Source of the DNA: Chloroflexota bacterium | GTDB lineage: Bacteria > Chloroflexota > Dehalococcoidia > SM23-28-2 > RBG-16-64-32 | Direction: 5' to 3' | NCBI GenBank assembly: GCA_029262695.1 | Contig: JAJCYV010000026.1 | Location: 1-64,000 of the forward strand | DNA: 64,000 bases | Part shown: piece by piece, positions 41,400-51,801 of the stretch | Layout of the letters: every line of letters starts with the position of its first letter | Position numbering within the stretch: position 1 is the first letter of the stretch | Position numbers and translations under genes: made by a program | Notes under the pieces: generated by a model | The model's database searches: none | What the model was told of the DNA's origin: nothing | The model's input: the letters and a program-made list of their open reading frames with translations, nothing else

Positions 41400-41625
41400 A
41401 CTGCGGCGCCTATCCGGGGCGGAGGTAGTCGCGGCTCTTGAACACTTCGGCTTCGTCCGCATCTCGCAACGTGGGAGCCACGTGAAACTCAGGCGCGGCG
41501 CCGGAGAAACGTTGACCGTGCCGGCGCACCGGGAACTCGACCGCGGAACGACGGCCGCGATCTTCCGACAGGCGTCGCGTTATATCGCTGAGGCAGATCT
41601 GCGACCGCACTTCTACTCGGATTAG
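41389..41625 (+). CDS. hicA: HicA-family mRNA interferase toxin
   Basis: 78 aa from GTG 41389 (VSPRLRRLSGAEVVAALEHFGF), which matches the usual HicA start; a TTG at 41374 would add five residues. The double-stranded-RNA-binding-like fold and the catalytic His in RISQRGSHVKLRR are present, followed by TVPAHRELDRGTTAAIFRQ. The start is inside hicB, the antitoxin-first order. The pair sits between purD and purE. Confidence 0.87.
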   Translation: MSPRLRRLSGAEVVAALEHFGFVRISQRGSHVKLRRGAGETLTVPAHRELDRGTTAAIFRQASRYIAEADLRPHFYSD

Positions 41626-41686
41626 GGCGCGCCCGGCTTGACTCCGACGCTCTCATGACGTATTCAGAGGCCATGCGGGAGTTCCG

Positions 41687-42148
41687 TTGCCGAAAGTAGC
41701 GATCCTCACCGGGTCCCGGTCCGACGTGCCGACGCTCGACGTCTGCGTCGAGACGCTCGACACGCTCGGGATCGAGCACGAGCTGCACGTGATGTCGGCG
41801 CACCGGGCGCCGGCGAAGGTGCAGGCGTTCGCGGCGAGCGCGGCGGACAACGGCTTCGAGGTGATCATTGCGGCAGCGGGAATGGCGGCGCACCTGCCGG
41901 GAGTGGTCGCGGCGCAGACGGCGTTGCCGGTGATCGGCGTGCCGGTCGTTCAGGGGGGCGGATCGTCGGTCTCCGGGATGGACGCGCTGCTCTCGATCGC
42001 GCAGATGCCGCCGGGCGTGCCGGTCGCCTGCATGGCGGTGAACGGCGCGAAGAACGCCGCGCTCTACGCCGGGGCGATCCTGGCGCTCAAGCACGACGCC
42101 GTCCGCGAGAAGCTTCAGGCGTTCCGGGACGAGCAGGCGAAGGCGTAA
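41687..42148 (+). CDS. purE: N5-carboxyaminoimidazole ribonucleotide mutase
   Basis: 153 aa from a TTG start (LPKVAILTGSRSDVPTL). Class I PurE landmarks are GSRSDVP, VMSAHRAPAKV, AAAGMAAHLPGVVAA and GVPVVQGGGSSVSGMDALLSIAQMP in part. A purK gene is not adjacent in this window. Confidence 0.93.
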   Translation: MPKVAILTGSRSDVPTLDVCVETLDTLGIEHELHVMSAHRAPAKVQAFAASAADNGFEVIIAAAGMAAHLPGVVAAQTALPVIGVPVVQGGGSSVSGMDALLSIAQMPPGVPVACMAVNGAKNAALYAGAILALKHDAVREKLQAFRDEQAKA

Positions 42149-42214
42149 ACGGCCGCGGACCTGCCGTTCCTCACATTCGATCTCACGTAGCGACACCAAG
42201 AAAGGCGGCGCACG

Positions 42215-42538
42215 ATGCCGATTACGAAGAGCGGAAGCGTAGCGGGGTTCGAGCGAGCGCCCGGCGTGACGATCAAGACGCTGACGGACGGCGAGCGCAT
42301 GATGCTGCTGGAGGTGCACATTGCGGCCGGGGCGGTTGTCGCGATGCATACGCACCCGCACGAACAGACGGGGCGGCTCCAGAGCGGCCGGATGCGCTTC
42401 GAGATCGGCGACGAAACGCACGACCTGGAGGCAGGCGACGCCTGGATCATCCCCGCCGATGTGCCGCATGAGGCCACGGCGATCGAGGAGTGCGTCGCGG
42501 TCGAGGTGTTTTCGCCGCCGCGCGAGGACTACCGCTGA
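42215..42538 (+). CDS. Small cupin protein
   Basis: 107 aa. Cupin motif 1 is MHTHPHEQTGRLQSGRMRFEIG and motif 2 is LEAGDAWIIPADVPHEATA. Metal ligands (His, His, Glu-position, His) are plausible. Function unknown. It lies between purE and purB with a weak ribosome site. Confidence 0.78.
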   Translation: MPITKSGSVAGFERAPGVTIKTLTDGERMMLLEVHIAAGAVVAMHTHPHEQTGRLQSGRMRFEIGDETHDLEAGDAWIIPADVPHEATAIEECVAVEVFSPPREDYR

Positions 42539-42585
42539 GGCTTCGGTCCGAAAAGCCATCGATAGCCTCTGTTGCCGCCGCCCCC

Positions 42586-42620
42586 GGGCCGTTCGCGAAC
42601 GGCCCCTACGCGAGTCTGTG
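42586..42620. repeat. GGGCCGTTCGCGAACGGCCC palindrome repeat, copy 2
   Basis: A perfect 20-bp palindrome (42586-42605) followed by CTACGCGAGTCTGTGG. It matches copy 1 at 15847 in layout and trailing sequence. It lies 84 bases before purB. Confidence 0.6.
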
Positions 42621-42703
42621 GCGGCTGTGGCATGGTTCGCCTAATATAGGTTCGTGACACCGCCCCTTTCCACCTGCCCCGTCGGACCGCTGGCGGGCGC
42701 GCG

Positions 42704-43993
42704 ATGATCGAACGCTACACGCGGCCGGAGATGGCCCGCGTCTGGTCCGAGCAGAACAAGGCCGAGAAGTGGCTGCGGATCGAGATCGCGGTCTGCGAGG
42801 CCTGGGCCAAGCGCGGCGTCGTGCCGGCGGAGGCGACGGCGAAGATCCGCGAGGCGAAGTTCGACCTCGACAAGTGGGCCGAGTACGAGCGTGAGATGCA
42901 CCACCACTTCAACGCGTGGTTGCGCTCGGTGGCGGACTCTCTGGGCGACGAGTCGCGGTTCGTCCACTTTGGCCTGACGTCGTACGACGTTGAGGACACG
43001 GCGCTGGCGCTGCGTCTGACCGAGGCGACGGAGCTGCTGGAGAAGGGCGTGGCCGGGCTGATGGAGGCGATCGCCGTGCGCGCGAAGGAGCACAAGACGA
43101 CGCCGATGATGGGCCGCAGCCACGGCGTGCACGCGGAGCCGATCTCGTTCGGGCTTAAGCTGGCGAGCTGGTACGACGAGATGCGGCGCAACTCACACCG
43201 GCTGATCGACGCCAAGGAGCAGATCTCATACGGCAAGATCTCGGGCCCGGTCGGCTCGCACGCGACGGTGCCGCCGGACCTGGAAGACGAGGTCTGCGGG
43301 AACCTCGGCCTGATGGTGGAGCCGGTGTCGACGCAGATCGTGCACCGCGACCGGCACGCCTACTTCATCGGAACGCTGGCGGTGGTCGCCGCCTCGCTCG
43401 ACAAGTTTGCGACGGAGATCCGGCACTTGCAGCGGACGGAGGTGCTGGAAGCAGAGGAGCCGTTCTCCCCCGGGCAGACGGGCTCGTCCTCGATGCCACA
43501 CAAGCGCAACCCTGAGAAGTGCGAGCGGATCAGCGGCCTGGCGCGGCTGCTGCGCGGCTACGCGATGACGTCGCTGGACAACGTGGCGTTGTGGCACGAG
43601 CGCGATATCTCGCACTCGTCGGCGGAGCGCGTGGTGCTGCCTGACGCCTGCATCGTGCTGGACTACATGCTGGACCTGTTCACGTACGTCGTGCGCGGGC
43701 TGCAGGTGTACCCGGAGCGCATGAAGGAGAACATGGAGGCGAGCTACGGGCTCGTCTTCAGCCAGCGCGTGATGCTGGCGCTGATCGACAAGGGGATGGT
43801 GCGGCAGGACGCGTACAAGGTGGTGCAGGCGAACGCGATGAAGGCCTGGGAGGCGCGCACGCCGTACCTCGACTTCCTGCTGGACGACGAGCGCGTGACT
43901 TCAAAGCTCTCGCGGGACGAGCTGGCGTCGCTGTTCGATTACGAATGGTACCTGCGTTATGTCGACGACAGCTTCCGGAGGATCGGCCTGTGA
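42704..43993 (+). CDS. purB: Adenylosuccinate lyase
   Basis: 429 aa, of the Bacillus type. Active-site segments: MMGRSHGVHAEP with the catalytic His, the signature GSSSMPHKRNPEKCE with the flexible Ser loop, and ERDISHSSAERVVLPD. It acts twice in purine synthesis. purC starts in a GTGA overlap. Confidence 0.95.
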   Translation: MIERYTRPEMARVWSEQNKAEKWLRIEIAVCEAWAKRGVVPAEATAKIREAKFDLDKWAEYEREMHHHFNAWLRSVADSLGDESRFVHFGLTSYDVEDTALALRLTEATELLEKGVAGLMEAIAVRAKEHKTTPMMGRSHGVHAEPISFGLKLASWYDEMRRNSHRLIDAKEQISYGKISGPVGSHATVPPDLEDEVCGNLGLMVEPVSTQIVHRDRHAYFIGTLAVVAASLDKFATEIRHLQRTEVLEAEEPFSPGQTGSSSMPHKRNPEKCERISGLARLLRGYAMTSLDNVALWHERDISHSSAERVVLPDACIVLDYMLDLFTYVVRGLQVYPERMKENMEASYGLVFSQRVMLALIDKGMVRQDAYKVVQANAMKAWEARTPYLDFLLDDERVTSKLSRDELASLFDYEWYLRYVDDSFRRIGL

Positions 43994-44886
43994 CCGCAAT
44001 CGTTACCGAAACTACGCTCGACCTGCCGCTGGTAGCGCGCGGGAAGGTGCGCGACATCTACGATCTCGGCGACAAGCTGCTGATCGTGGCGACTGACCGC
44101 ATATCGGCGTTCGACGTCGTGCTGCCGACGGGGATTCCGGACAAGGGCCGCGTGCTGACGCAGATGTCGGCGTTCTGGTTTGAGCGCACGGGCCAGATCG
44201 TGCCGAACCACTTCATCGCAGTCGTCGAGGGCACGCACGCCGACGGCGTGCCGATCGAGCTGCCGCGGGACATGATCGGGCGGGCGATGGTCGTACGCAA
44301 GGCCGAGCGCATCGACGTTGAGTGCATTGCGCGTGGCTACCTCAGCGGCTCGGGTTGGGCCGACTATCAGAAGACGGGTGCGATCTCCGGCGTGAAGCTG
44401 CCGCCGGAGCTGCTGGAGAGCCAGGAGCTGGCAGAGCCGATCTTCACGCCGACGTCGAAGGCCGAAGAAGGCCACGACCTGCCGATCACGTACGAGGAGG
44501 TCGTCGCGCAGGCCGGCGAACGTGCGGCCAACGCGATGAAAGTGCGCAGCCTGGCGCTGTACCGGTACGGGCGCGACTACGCCCGCGACCTGGGCATCAT
44601 CATCGCCGACACGAAGTTCGAGTTCGGATGGCTGGACGACGAGGTGATACTGATCGACGAGGCGCTGACGCCCGATTCGAGCCGCTTCTGGCCGGCGGAC
44701 GAGTATGAGCCGGGCCGCGGCCAGCGCAGCTTCGACAAGCAGTTCGTGCGCGACCACCTGACCGCCGTTGCCTGGGACAAGAGGCCGCCCGCGCCGGAGC
44801 TGCCGGAGGAGATCGTGGCGAAGACGGCGGAGAAGTACGTCGAGGCGTTCGAACGAATCACCGGCCGCACACTGGTGAGGCCGTGA
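43990..44886 (+). CDS. purC: SAICAR synthetase
   Basis: 298 aa from GTG 43990, the longer SAICAR synthetase form. Motifs: ARGKVRDIYDLGDKLLIVATDRISAFD seen in pieces, RGYLSGSGWADYQKTG, IFTPTSKAEEGHD, LGIIIADTKFEFG and DEALTPDSSRFWPADEY. Coupled to both purB and the downstream PPOX gene. Confidence 0.95.
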   Translation: MTAIVTETTLDLPLVARGKVRDIYDLGDKLLIVATDRISAFDVVLPTGIPDKGRVLTQMSAFWFERTGQIVPNHFIAVVEGTHADGVPIELPRDMIGRAMVVRKAERIDVECIARGYLSGSGWADYQKTGAISGVKLPPELLESQELAEPIFTPTSKAEEGHDLPITYEEVVAQAGERAANAMKVRSLALYRYGRDYARDLGIIIADTKFEFGWLDDEVILIDEALTPDSSRFWPADEYEPGRGQRSFDKQFVRDHLTAVAWDKRPPAPELPEEIVAKTAEKYVEAFERITGRTLVRP

Positions 44887-45293
44887 GCGTACTGGCGCCG
44901 GAGGTGGCGGAGTTCCTGACAGGCGCGCACATCGCATCGCTGGCGACGGTGCGGCCGGACGGGCGCCCGCACGTGGTGCCGGTGTGGTACGAATACGACG
45001 GCAGGGAGTTCACGATCAGCACGTTCCGCGACACGCAGAAGCTGCGCAACCTGCGGGCGAAGGGGCAAGCGGCGCTCTCGATCTACACGACGGCGCTGCC
45101 GTACCGCCAGGTGACGGTGCAGGGGACGGCGCGCGCGGGCAGCCTGATCGACAACGTCTGGCGCGAACGGGTGGCCGCACGCTACCTGGGCGAGACGGCC
45201 GGTCGCGCATACGTATCCGATACGTCGGACCTGGACCACGTCGCGATCCACGTGCGGCCGTTGAAGTGGCACATGGAGGGCTTCGACCTGTAG
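44883..45293 (+). CDS. PPOX-class split-barrel flavin-binding protein
   Basis: 136 aa from a GTG overlapping the purC stop. The split barrel shows as IASLATVRPDGRPHVVPVWY, FTISTFRDTQKLRNLRAK and QVTVQGTARAG. This family binds FMN or F420 and oxidises or reduces small cofactors. FMN versus F420 cannot be settled here. Its place inside a pur operon is probably incidental. Confidence 0.8.
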   Translation: MSVLAPEVAEFLTGAHIASLATVRPDGRPHVVPVWYEYDGREFTISTFRDTQKLRNLRAKGQAALSIYTTALPYRQVTVQGTARAGSLIDNVWRERVAARYLGETAGRAYVSDTSDLDHVAIHVRPLKWHMEGFDL

Positions 45294-45316
45294 GGCCGGG
45301 TCCGGAGGAGGAGCAG

Positions 45317-45850
45317 ATGCAGGACTTGAAGGACGTTGCGGAGCAGGCGCGGGGCTATTGCAGCCACCAGGCGTCGAAGGGCGTCGACTCCCTGGCGTCG
45401 CTGATGGAGCGCACCCGGGCCGACTGGGAGCGCTGTCTGGAGGGGATGACTGAGGAGCAGGCATCGTTCGCGCCGGGCGAAGAGTGGACGGCGCGTGAGG
45501 TCGTGAAGCACTTCCTCAAGGCAACGGACGGCGTGAACCGCGAGATCGAGAACCTGACAGCAGGCGAGGTGCCAGGCTCGACGGAAGAGGCGGACCTCGC
45601 GCGCATCGGCGAGACTCCGGACTGCGGGACGACGGACAAGATGCGCGAGGGCGCAGCGGACGTCTTCGCCGAGATCGTGAGGCTGACGCGCGCGCTGAAG
45701 GGCAACGCGCACCTCGACCGGCAGTTCCCACACCCGGCGTTCGGGCAGCTGAGCATCCTGGAGTGGATCGCCTTCCAGCGGCTCCACGGGATGGACCACA
45801 TGGGCCAGATCGACAAGAATAAGGCCGACGCCGGCTACCCGAGGGCCTGA
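45317..45850 (+). CDS. DinB-like four-helix protein
   Basis: 177 aa from ATG 45317, with GGAGGAGGAG upstream. The DinB/YfiT-type metal triad is suggested by EVVKHFLKATDGVN and RLHGMDHMGQIDK, as in DUF664-type thiol-dependent transferases. The true substrate thiol is unknown. Co-directional between purC and purS. Confidence 0.75.
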   Translation: MQDLKDVAEQARGYCSHQASKGVDSLASLMERTRADWERCLEGMTEEQASFAPGEEWTAREVVKHFLKATDGVNREIENLTAGEVPGSTEEADLARIGETPDCGTTDKMREGAADVFAEIVRLTRALKGNAHLDRQFPHPAFGQLSILEWIAFQRLHGMDHMGQIDKNKADAGYPRA

Positions 45851-45854
45851 GCCG

Positions 45855-46109
45855 ATGTACCTAGCGCGCGTTTACGTCACGCTGAAGCCGACGGTCAACG
45901 ACCCGCAGGGGCTGACGATCAAGGGCGGCCTGAAGTCGCTGGGCTTCGAGGCGGTTGGTTCGGTGCGAGCGGGAAAGTACATGGAGATCCGCCTGGACGC
46001 AGCATCGGAGGCGGAGGCGAAGTCAGCGGTGACGGAGATGTGCAAGAAGCTGCTGGCGAACCCGGTGATCGAGGACTTCCGCTTCGAGGTGGACGAGGCG
46101 AAGACCTAG
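45855..46109 (+). CDS. purS: Phosphoribosylformylglycinamidine synthase subunit PurS
   Basis: 84 aa with the PurS pattern: VYVTLKPTVNDPQGLTIKGGLKSLGF, then AGKYMEIRLDA and NPVIEDFRFEV. PurS bridges PurL and PurQ, which are not in this window. The stop overlaps the convergent Nudix stop at a CTAG. Confidence 0.88.
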   Translation: MYLARVYVTLKPTVNDPQGLTIKGGLKSLGFEAVGSVRAGKYMEIRLDAASEAEAKSAVTEMCKKLLANPVIEDFRFEVDEAKT

Positions 46110-46564
46110 CCGCCGAGCCACTCGTGGGTGCGCTCTTCGAGGAGGGCGCGGACGTAGGGGAGCATCGGCAAGTCAGGCCATTCGGACGGGGTGGCCCAAC
46201 GGGCTTCGGTGACCTCGGACTCGAGGAGCTTGAAATCGCGCGATATCAGTCGCAGGCGGTAGAGGAAGAGGAGAAAGCCGGAGCCGTCGGTGGCGCGCTC
46301 GACGTTCCACTCGATGTGCGGGTGTAGCACCCCGGTTACCTCGGCCTCGACGCTCAACTCCTCGCGCAGCTCGCGGAGGACGGCCTCGTCGGGGCGCTCG
46401 CCAGCGTCGACCCAGCCGCCGACGCTGGCCCAGAAGCCGTGCGTATCGCGGACGAGGAGGAGCTTGCCGTCCTCGACGATTACCGAAGCGACGGCGATCA
46501 TCATCGGGTGCTTGCGGAAGTTGTCGGGGTGACGTGCCTCGAGCGCCTGATCCAGGTCGGCCAC
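46106..46564 (-). CDS. Nudix hydrolase
   Basis: 152 aa from GTG 46564. The Nudix box is GGWVDAGERPDEAVLRELREEL (catalytic REL.EE), with the usual later Gly replaced by Ser. The substrate is probably a nucleoside diphosphate derivative; a link to the his operon is positional only. It is the last gene of the his run. Confidence 0.88.
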   Translation of the reverse strand: MADLDQALEARHPDNFRKHPMMIAVASVIVEDGKLLLVRDTHGFWASVGGWVDAGERPDEAVLRELREELSVEAEVTGVLHPHIEWNVERATDGSGFLLFLYRLRLISRDFKLLESEVTEARWATPSEWPDLPMLPYVRALLEERTHEWLGG

Positions 46565-47157
46565 TAGAGGACGTCCTTGGTACTGGGGACGTCGCCGGCG
46601 GCGGCCGGGTCAAGCGAGACAGCGGCGCGCAGGGCGCGGGCGAGGCCCTTGAAGACGGCCTCGGCGCGGTGGTGGTCGTTGGCGCCGGCAAGGAGGCGGA
46701 CGTGCAGTGTCATGCGTGCCTCCCTGGCGAACGACTCCAGCAGGTGCCAGAGGTTCTCCGTCGGCAGCTCGCCGATCTGGTCGCGGTCGAATTCGAGAGC
46801 GACGTCGGCGTGGGCACGACCGCTGAGGTCAAGCGCGACGAGCGCCAACGCCTCATCGAGCGGGATGATGGCGTCGCCGAAGCGCGTGATGCCGCGCCGC
46901 TCGCCGAGCGCCTGGTCGAACGCCTGGCCAAGGACGATGCCGACGTCCTCGGCGAGGTGGTGGGTGTCGCGGTCGATATCGCCCTTCGCCTGGATTTGCA
47001 GGTCGAAACGGCCGTGTTTAGCGAGCTGTTCGAGCATGTGGTCGAGCATGCCGATGCCGGTCGAGACGTCGAACTGGCCGACCCCGTCAAGCGACAGGGA
47101 CAGCGTGATGTCGGTCTCTTTCGTCTTGCGCTTGATCTCAGCGGTGCGCTCAGCCAA
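46564..47157 (-). CDS. hisB: Imidazoleglycerol-phosphate dehydratase
   Basis: 197 aa from a TTG start. Metal-binding motifs DTHHLAEDVGI and NDHHRAEAVFKGLARAL, and the GIGMLDHMLEQLAKHG segment, are typical of monofunctional HisB. The start overlaps hisC by 8 bp. Confidence 0.96.
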   Translation of the reverse strand: MAERTAEIKRKTKETDITLSLSLDGVGQFDVSTGIGMLDHMLEQLAKHGRFDLQIQAKGDIDRDTHHLAEDVGIVLGQAFDQALGERRGITRFGDAIIPLDEALALVALDLSGRAHADVALEFDRDQIGELPTENLWHLLESFAREARMTLHVRLLAGANDHHRAEAVFKGLARALRAAVSLDPAAAGDVPSTKDVL

Positions 47158-48258
47158 CGGTCGCTCCTATCTCTGTTAACGCATCGACCACGCGGTCGGT
47201 GTCCCGCGGCAGGCCGACGCTGATGCGGATGCAGTTGCGCAGGGCGGGCTCATCGAAGTAGCGAACGAGGATGCCGCGCTCGCGCAGGCGGGCGCGCACG
47301 TCCGCGGCAGCGATGCCTCTGACTTCGCAGAGCACGAAGTTGCCGGCGGACGGGTAGGGCCGGACCCAACCGGTCGCCGCGAGGCGTTCACGGAGGCGTT
47401 CGCGTTCTTCGACGGTCCGCCGGACGTTTTCGAGCAAGGTATCGGCGTCGTCCAGCGAGGCGAGTATCGCCTGTTCGGAGGCGACGCTGAGGTTGTACGG
47501 GACTTTGGCGCGCCAGACGATCTCGACGAGGTCCGGCGGCAGAACGGCGTATCCGGCGCGCAGCCCGGCGAGGCCGGCCCACTTGCTGAACGTGCGGACG
47601 ACGATGAGGTTGTCGTGAGCCGCCATCAGGCCGACGGCGCTTTCGCCGGCGAACTCGGCGTACGCTTCGTCGACGACGACTGCGGCGTCGTGGCCGAGGA
47701 GCCGCTCGATCTCGTCGAGGTGGACCGGGTTGCCTGTCGGATTGTTTGGCGAGGCGAGGTAGACGAGCTTTGCGCCTTTGTCCAGCGCGCGCTCCATGGC
47801 AGGCAGGTCAAGCGCAAAGTCCTCGCGCCGCGGCACGGCCACAATGCGAGCGTTGTGGATGTTGGCGAGGAACTCGTACATTCCGAACGTCGGTGGCGCG
47901 GTGATGAGGGCGTCGCCGGGGTCGAGGAAGAGCGTCGCCACCATGCCCAGCATCTCGTCGGAGCCGCTGCCGAAGACGATCTGCTCAGGCTCGGCGCCGA
48001 CGTAGCGACCGACGGCCTCACGCACAGCCGTCTGGCCGGCGTCGGGGTAGACATGGTAACCCGAGAAGCCGCCGAGGGCGGACGCGACCTTCGGCGAGGC
48101 ACCGTAGGGGTTCTCGTTGCCGTCGAGCTTCGAGATTTCGGAGACGTCGAGGCCCAGCTCCTTCGCGACGGCAGCCGCAGACTCCATCGCGCCGTACGGT
48201 GGCAGGTCGTTGAGGTGCGGCCGTATGAGGCCGCGGGCGGAGCGGCGTCCGTCCTCGC

Positions 48259-48262
<4 letters not shown>
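47150..48262 (-). CDS. hisC: Histidinol-phosphate aminotransferase
   Basis: 370 aa, fold-type I PLP enzyme. Motifs: LDGNENPYGASP, ASPNNPTGNPVHLDEIE, VVVDEAYAEFAGES and RTFSKWAGLAGLRAGYA with the PLP lysine. The ATG overlaps the hisD stop (ATGA). Confidence 0.95.
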
Positions 48263-49595
<1,333 letters not shown>

Positions 49596-49605
<10 letters not shown>

Positions 49606-50354
49606 CGCAGGTACTCCTGGACGGCGGCGACGGACTCTTCGAGCGACTCGTCCATCCACTCGTTGAGGCGTTCGCGGCTGAGGTAACGCAGGGTCTCGTC
49701 AACTAGTTCGGGCAGCGAGAGGGCGAGGTCTTCACTCTCGCCTTCGACGTCGCCGCCGGTGTCGGCGAGGTGGCGGCGGATGCGGCTCCTGAAGCGGTCC
49801 CAGTCGGGCCGGGTCTGCGTGAAGTCGGAGACGACCTTGTGCCACTTGCGGAGCGACTCCTTATCGATGAAGTCGATCTCCAGCTCGAGGTCACAGCGGG
49901 CGACAGCCTCGACGACTTCGGCCATCAGCACGTCGTCGTCACGTGTGTCGGAGTCGAGAGAGAACTGCATGGCGCGGTCAAGGATGTTAGCACGCAGGTC
50001 GCCGCCGAGTTCGGAGTCACGGCCGAAGAAGGGGCGGTAGATGTGGTCGATCCAGTTGGCGTCCATGACGAGGTGGCTGACGTAGCCGGCGATGAAGGCG
50101 CACGTTGGGGGCGAGACGGAGGCGGCATCGACGAGCGATGGGTTGGCGCTGAAGAAGTCGGCGACGGCGTCCTGGTGCTCGAAGTTGTTGAGGTCGAAGA
50201 AGTGCGTGCGGGTGCGCTCCCAGCGCGTGATCAAACGGATGTCCGGAGCGGTGGCGCCCAGGTAGAGGTTACCCCGCTCGTCGTCGAGCACGGCGGTACG
50301 CAGGCGCTCAGCGATGCGCCTGGCGAAGGACGTGTGCAGAGAGAGTGGTGGCAA
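49596..50354 (-). CDS. Zinc-dependent phospholipase C-like protein
   Basis: 252 aa. LYLGATAPDIRL, RTHFFDLNN and CAFIAGYVSHLVMDANWIDH resemble the Zn_dep_PLPC family (P1 nuclease superfamily), with His/Asp metal ligands. There is no signal peptide, so a secreted phospholipase is unlikely. It lies within the his operon between hisG and hisD, overlapping hisD. Confidence 0.7.
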
Positions 50355-50386
50355 TTCGGAATCCTCGCTCGAAAAAATTGTATCAG

Positions 50387-51799
50387 TTAGGACTGCAAGG
50401 AGCCGGACGCCTTCTCAAGGGCGCCGCGGAGATGCTCGAAGACCGTCTTGCGGTTGCCGGAGAGAGCGGCGTCACGGCGGGCGATGACGCACGACGTCGA
50501 GCGGTAGAGCAGGTCGATCACCTTGAGGTTGTTCTCGGCGATGGTACGGCCTGTCTCGGTGCCTTCGATGAGTACGTCGGCGTCTTCGGGGACGTAGCCC
50601 TCCGAAGCGCCGGCGATCGGGATCACCCGGTAGCGCCAGAAGTGGCGGCTGCGTGCGTAGTGGTCGGCCGTCGCGGGGTACTCGGCGGCGATCGTCAGGA
50701 TTTCGCGGCCCTTCGCTCGCCAGTGCTTGAAGGCGCCGGCGAGGTCGTCCGCGGGCAGGTCAGCCTCGACGACGGCGCTCAGGTTGTACTGGGCGCGCTG
50801 CAGGTCGATGATCTCGTACGCGGGGCTGGACGGGAACTGGTAGAGGTGCTCGTTAAGGCAGTCGCGGCCGGTGACGGCGATGTCGATGTCGCCCGTTGCC
50901 ACAAGCTGCGGCATGTCGTGCGGGCGCACGACTTTCACGTCGAGGCCGTCGATGCCGGACTCGGGCCGGCGCACGGTCGTCTTCTCGCCGTAGCCGTCGA
51001 AGGCAAGGCCGGCGGCCTGCAGCGCCTCGTAGACGTGGCGTTGCTGGTGGCCGTCGGGAACGGCCATGCGCAGGACGTCGCGGGGGGCGTCCGCAGTGCG
51101 GCCGTTCGGGCGGGCGGCGACGGGCGGCGGCAGGCGCAGCGAGCCGTCCCTGGCGCCGCGGCCGGAGCCGAGCAGGGCGTCGAGGACAGAGCGCAGGTCC
51201 TTCTCCGAGAGGGCGCTGGCGTTGCCGATCACCCAGGCGGAGTTGTCGAGCAGGGTAAAGAGCGGCGCCAGCCCGTGCTCGCCGAGGAAGCCGTCACCGG
51301 TTTCAGCGACGACGACCACATCGGCGTCTTCCGGAGGATAGGCGTGTGCGGCGCCCCAGACGGGCTGGACGCGATACCGCGCCAGCCGGGCCGAGCGGGC
51401 GAACGAGTCGGCGATGTTCGGGTACTCGCTCGCCAGGCGAACGCGGCCGAGAGAGCCGACATCGTCGAGCGACGAGATGTCCTTTGCACAGGCGGCGACG
51501 ATGCGCCCGGCGCCGATACCGAGGTCGCCGAGGAGGACGAGCGGCTGCTGAGGAAATCGGCTCTGTATCTCCTGCACCCAGGCGAGGCTGGTGATGCCGA
51601 GGTCGTAGTTACCGAGCGCGACCTGGATCGGGATGTCTTTCTCTCGGAAGACACGCACGCGGACGTCTTCGCGGTCACGAGCGGGCAACAGGTACTGGCG
51701 CGAGCCTTCGCCGTAGCCCTCGACGTGCAGTCCGGACGCCGAGAGGGCGTCGGCGACGGGCTTGCGCAGGTCGCCCGCCGGCAGCGCGATCTTGACCAC
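50387..51799 (-). CDS. hisG: ATP phosphoribosyltransferase with two tandem HisG domains
   Basis: 470 aa, about twice a short-form HisG. Residues 1-205 and 245-465 are each HisG-like: VFREKDIPIQVALGNYDLGI (50-69) parallels VVRPHDMPQLVATGDIDIAV (290-309), and SEYPNIADSFARS parallels AEYPATADHYARS. The PRPP loop is intact in the second (ETGRT at 415-419, then AENNLK) but altered in the first (ETGDGFL at 166-172). Neither has the usual KGRL at its start. A His-feedback C-terminal domain is absent. HisZ is encoded 2 bases upstream, so this is a HisG-HisZ system. Catalysis probably rests on the second half. Confidence 0.85.
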   Translation of the reverse strand: MVKIALPAGDLRKPVADALSASGLHVEGYGEGSRQYLLPARDREDVRVRVFREKDIPIQVALGNYDLGITSLAWVQEIQSRFPQQPLVLLGDLGIGAGRIVAACAKDISSLDDVGSLGRVRLASEYPNIADSFARSARLARYRVQPVWGAAHAYPPEDADVVVVAETGDGFLGEHGLAPLFTLLDNSAWVIGNASALSEKDLRSVLDALLGSGRGARDGSLRLPPPVAARPNGRTADAPRDVLRMAVPDGHQQRHVYEALQAAGLAFDGYGEKTTVRRPESGIDGLDVKVVRPHDMPQLVATGDIDIAVTGRDCLNEHLYQFPSSPAYEIIDLQRAQYNLSAVVEADLPADDLAGAFKHWRAKGREILTIAAEYPATADHYARSRHFWRYRVIPIAGASEGYVPEDADVLIEGTETGRTIAENNLKVIDLLYRSTSCVIARRDAALSGNRKTVFEHLRGALEKASGSLQS

Positions 51800-51801
51800 G
51801 T

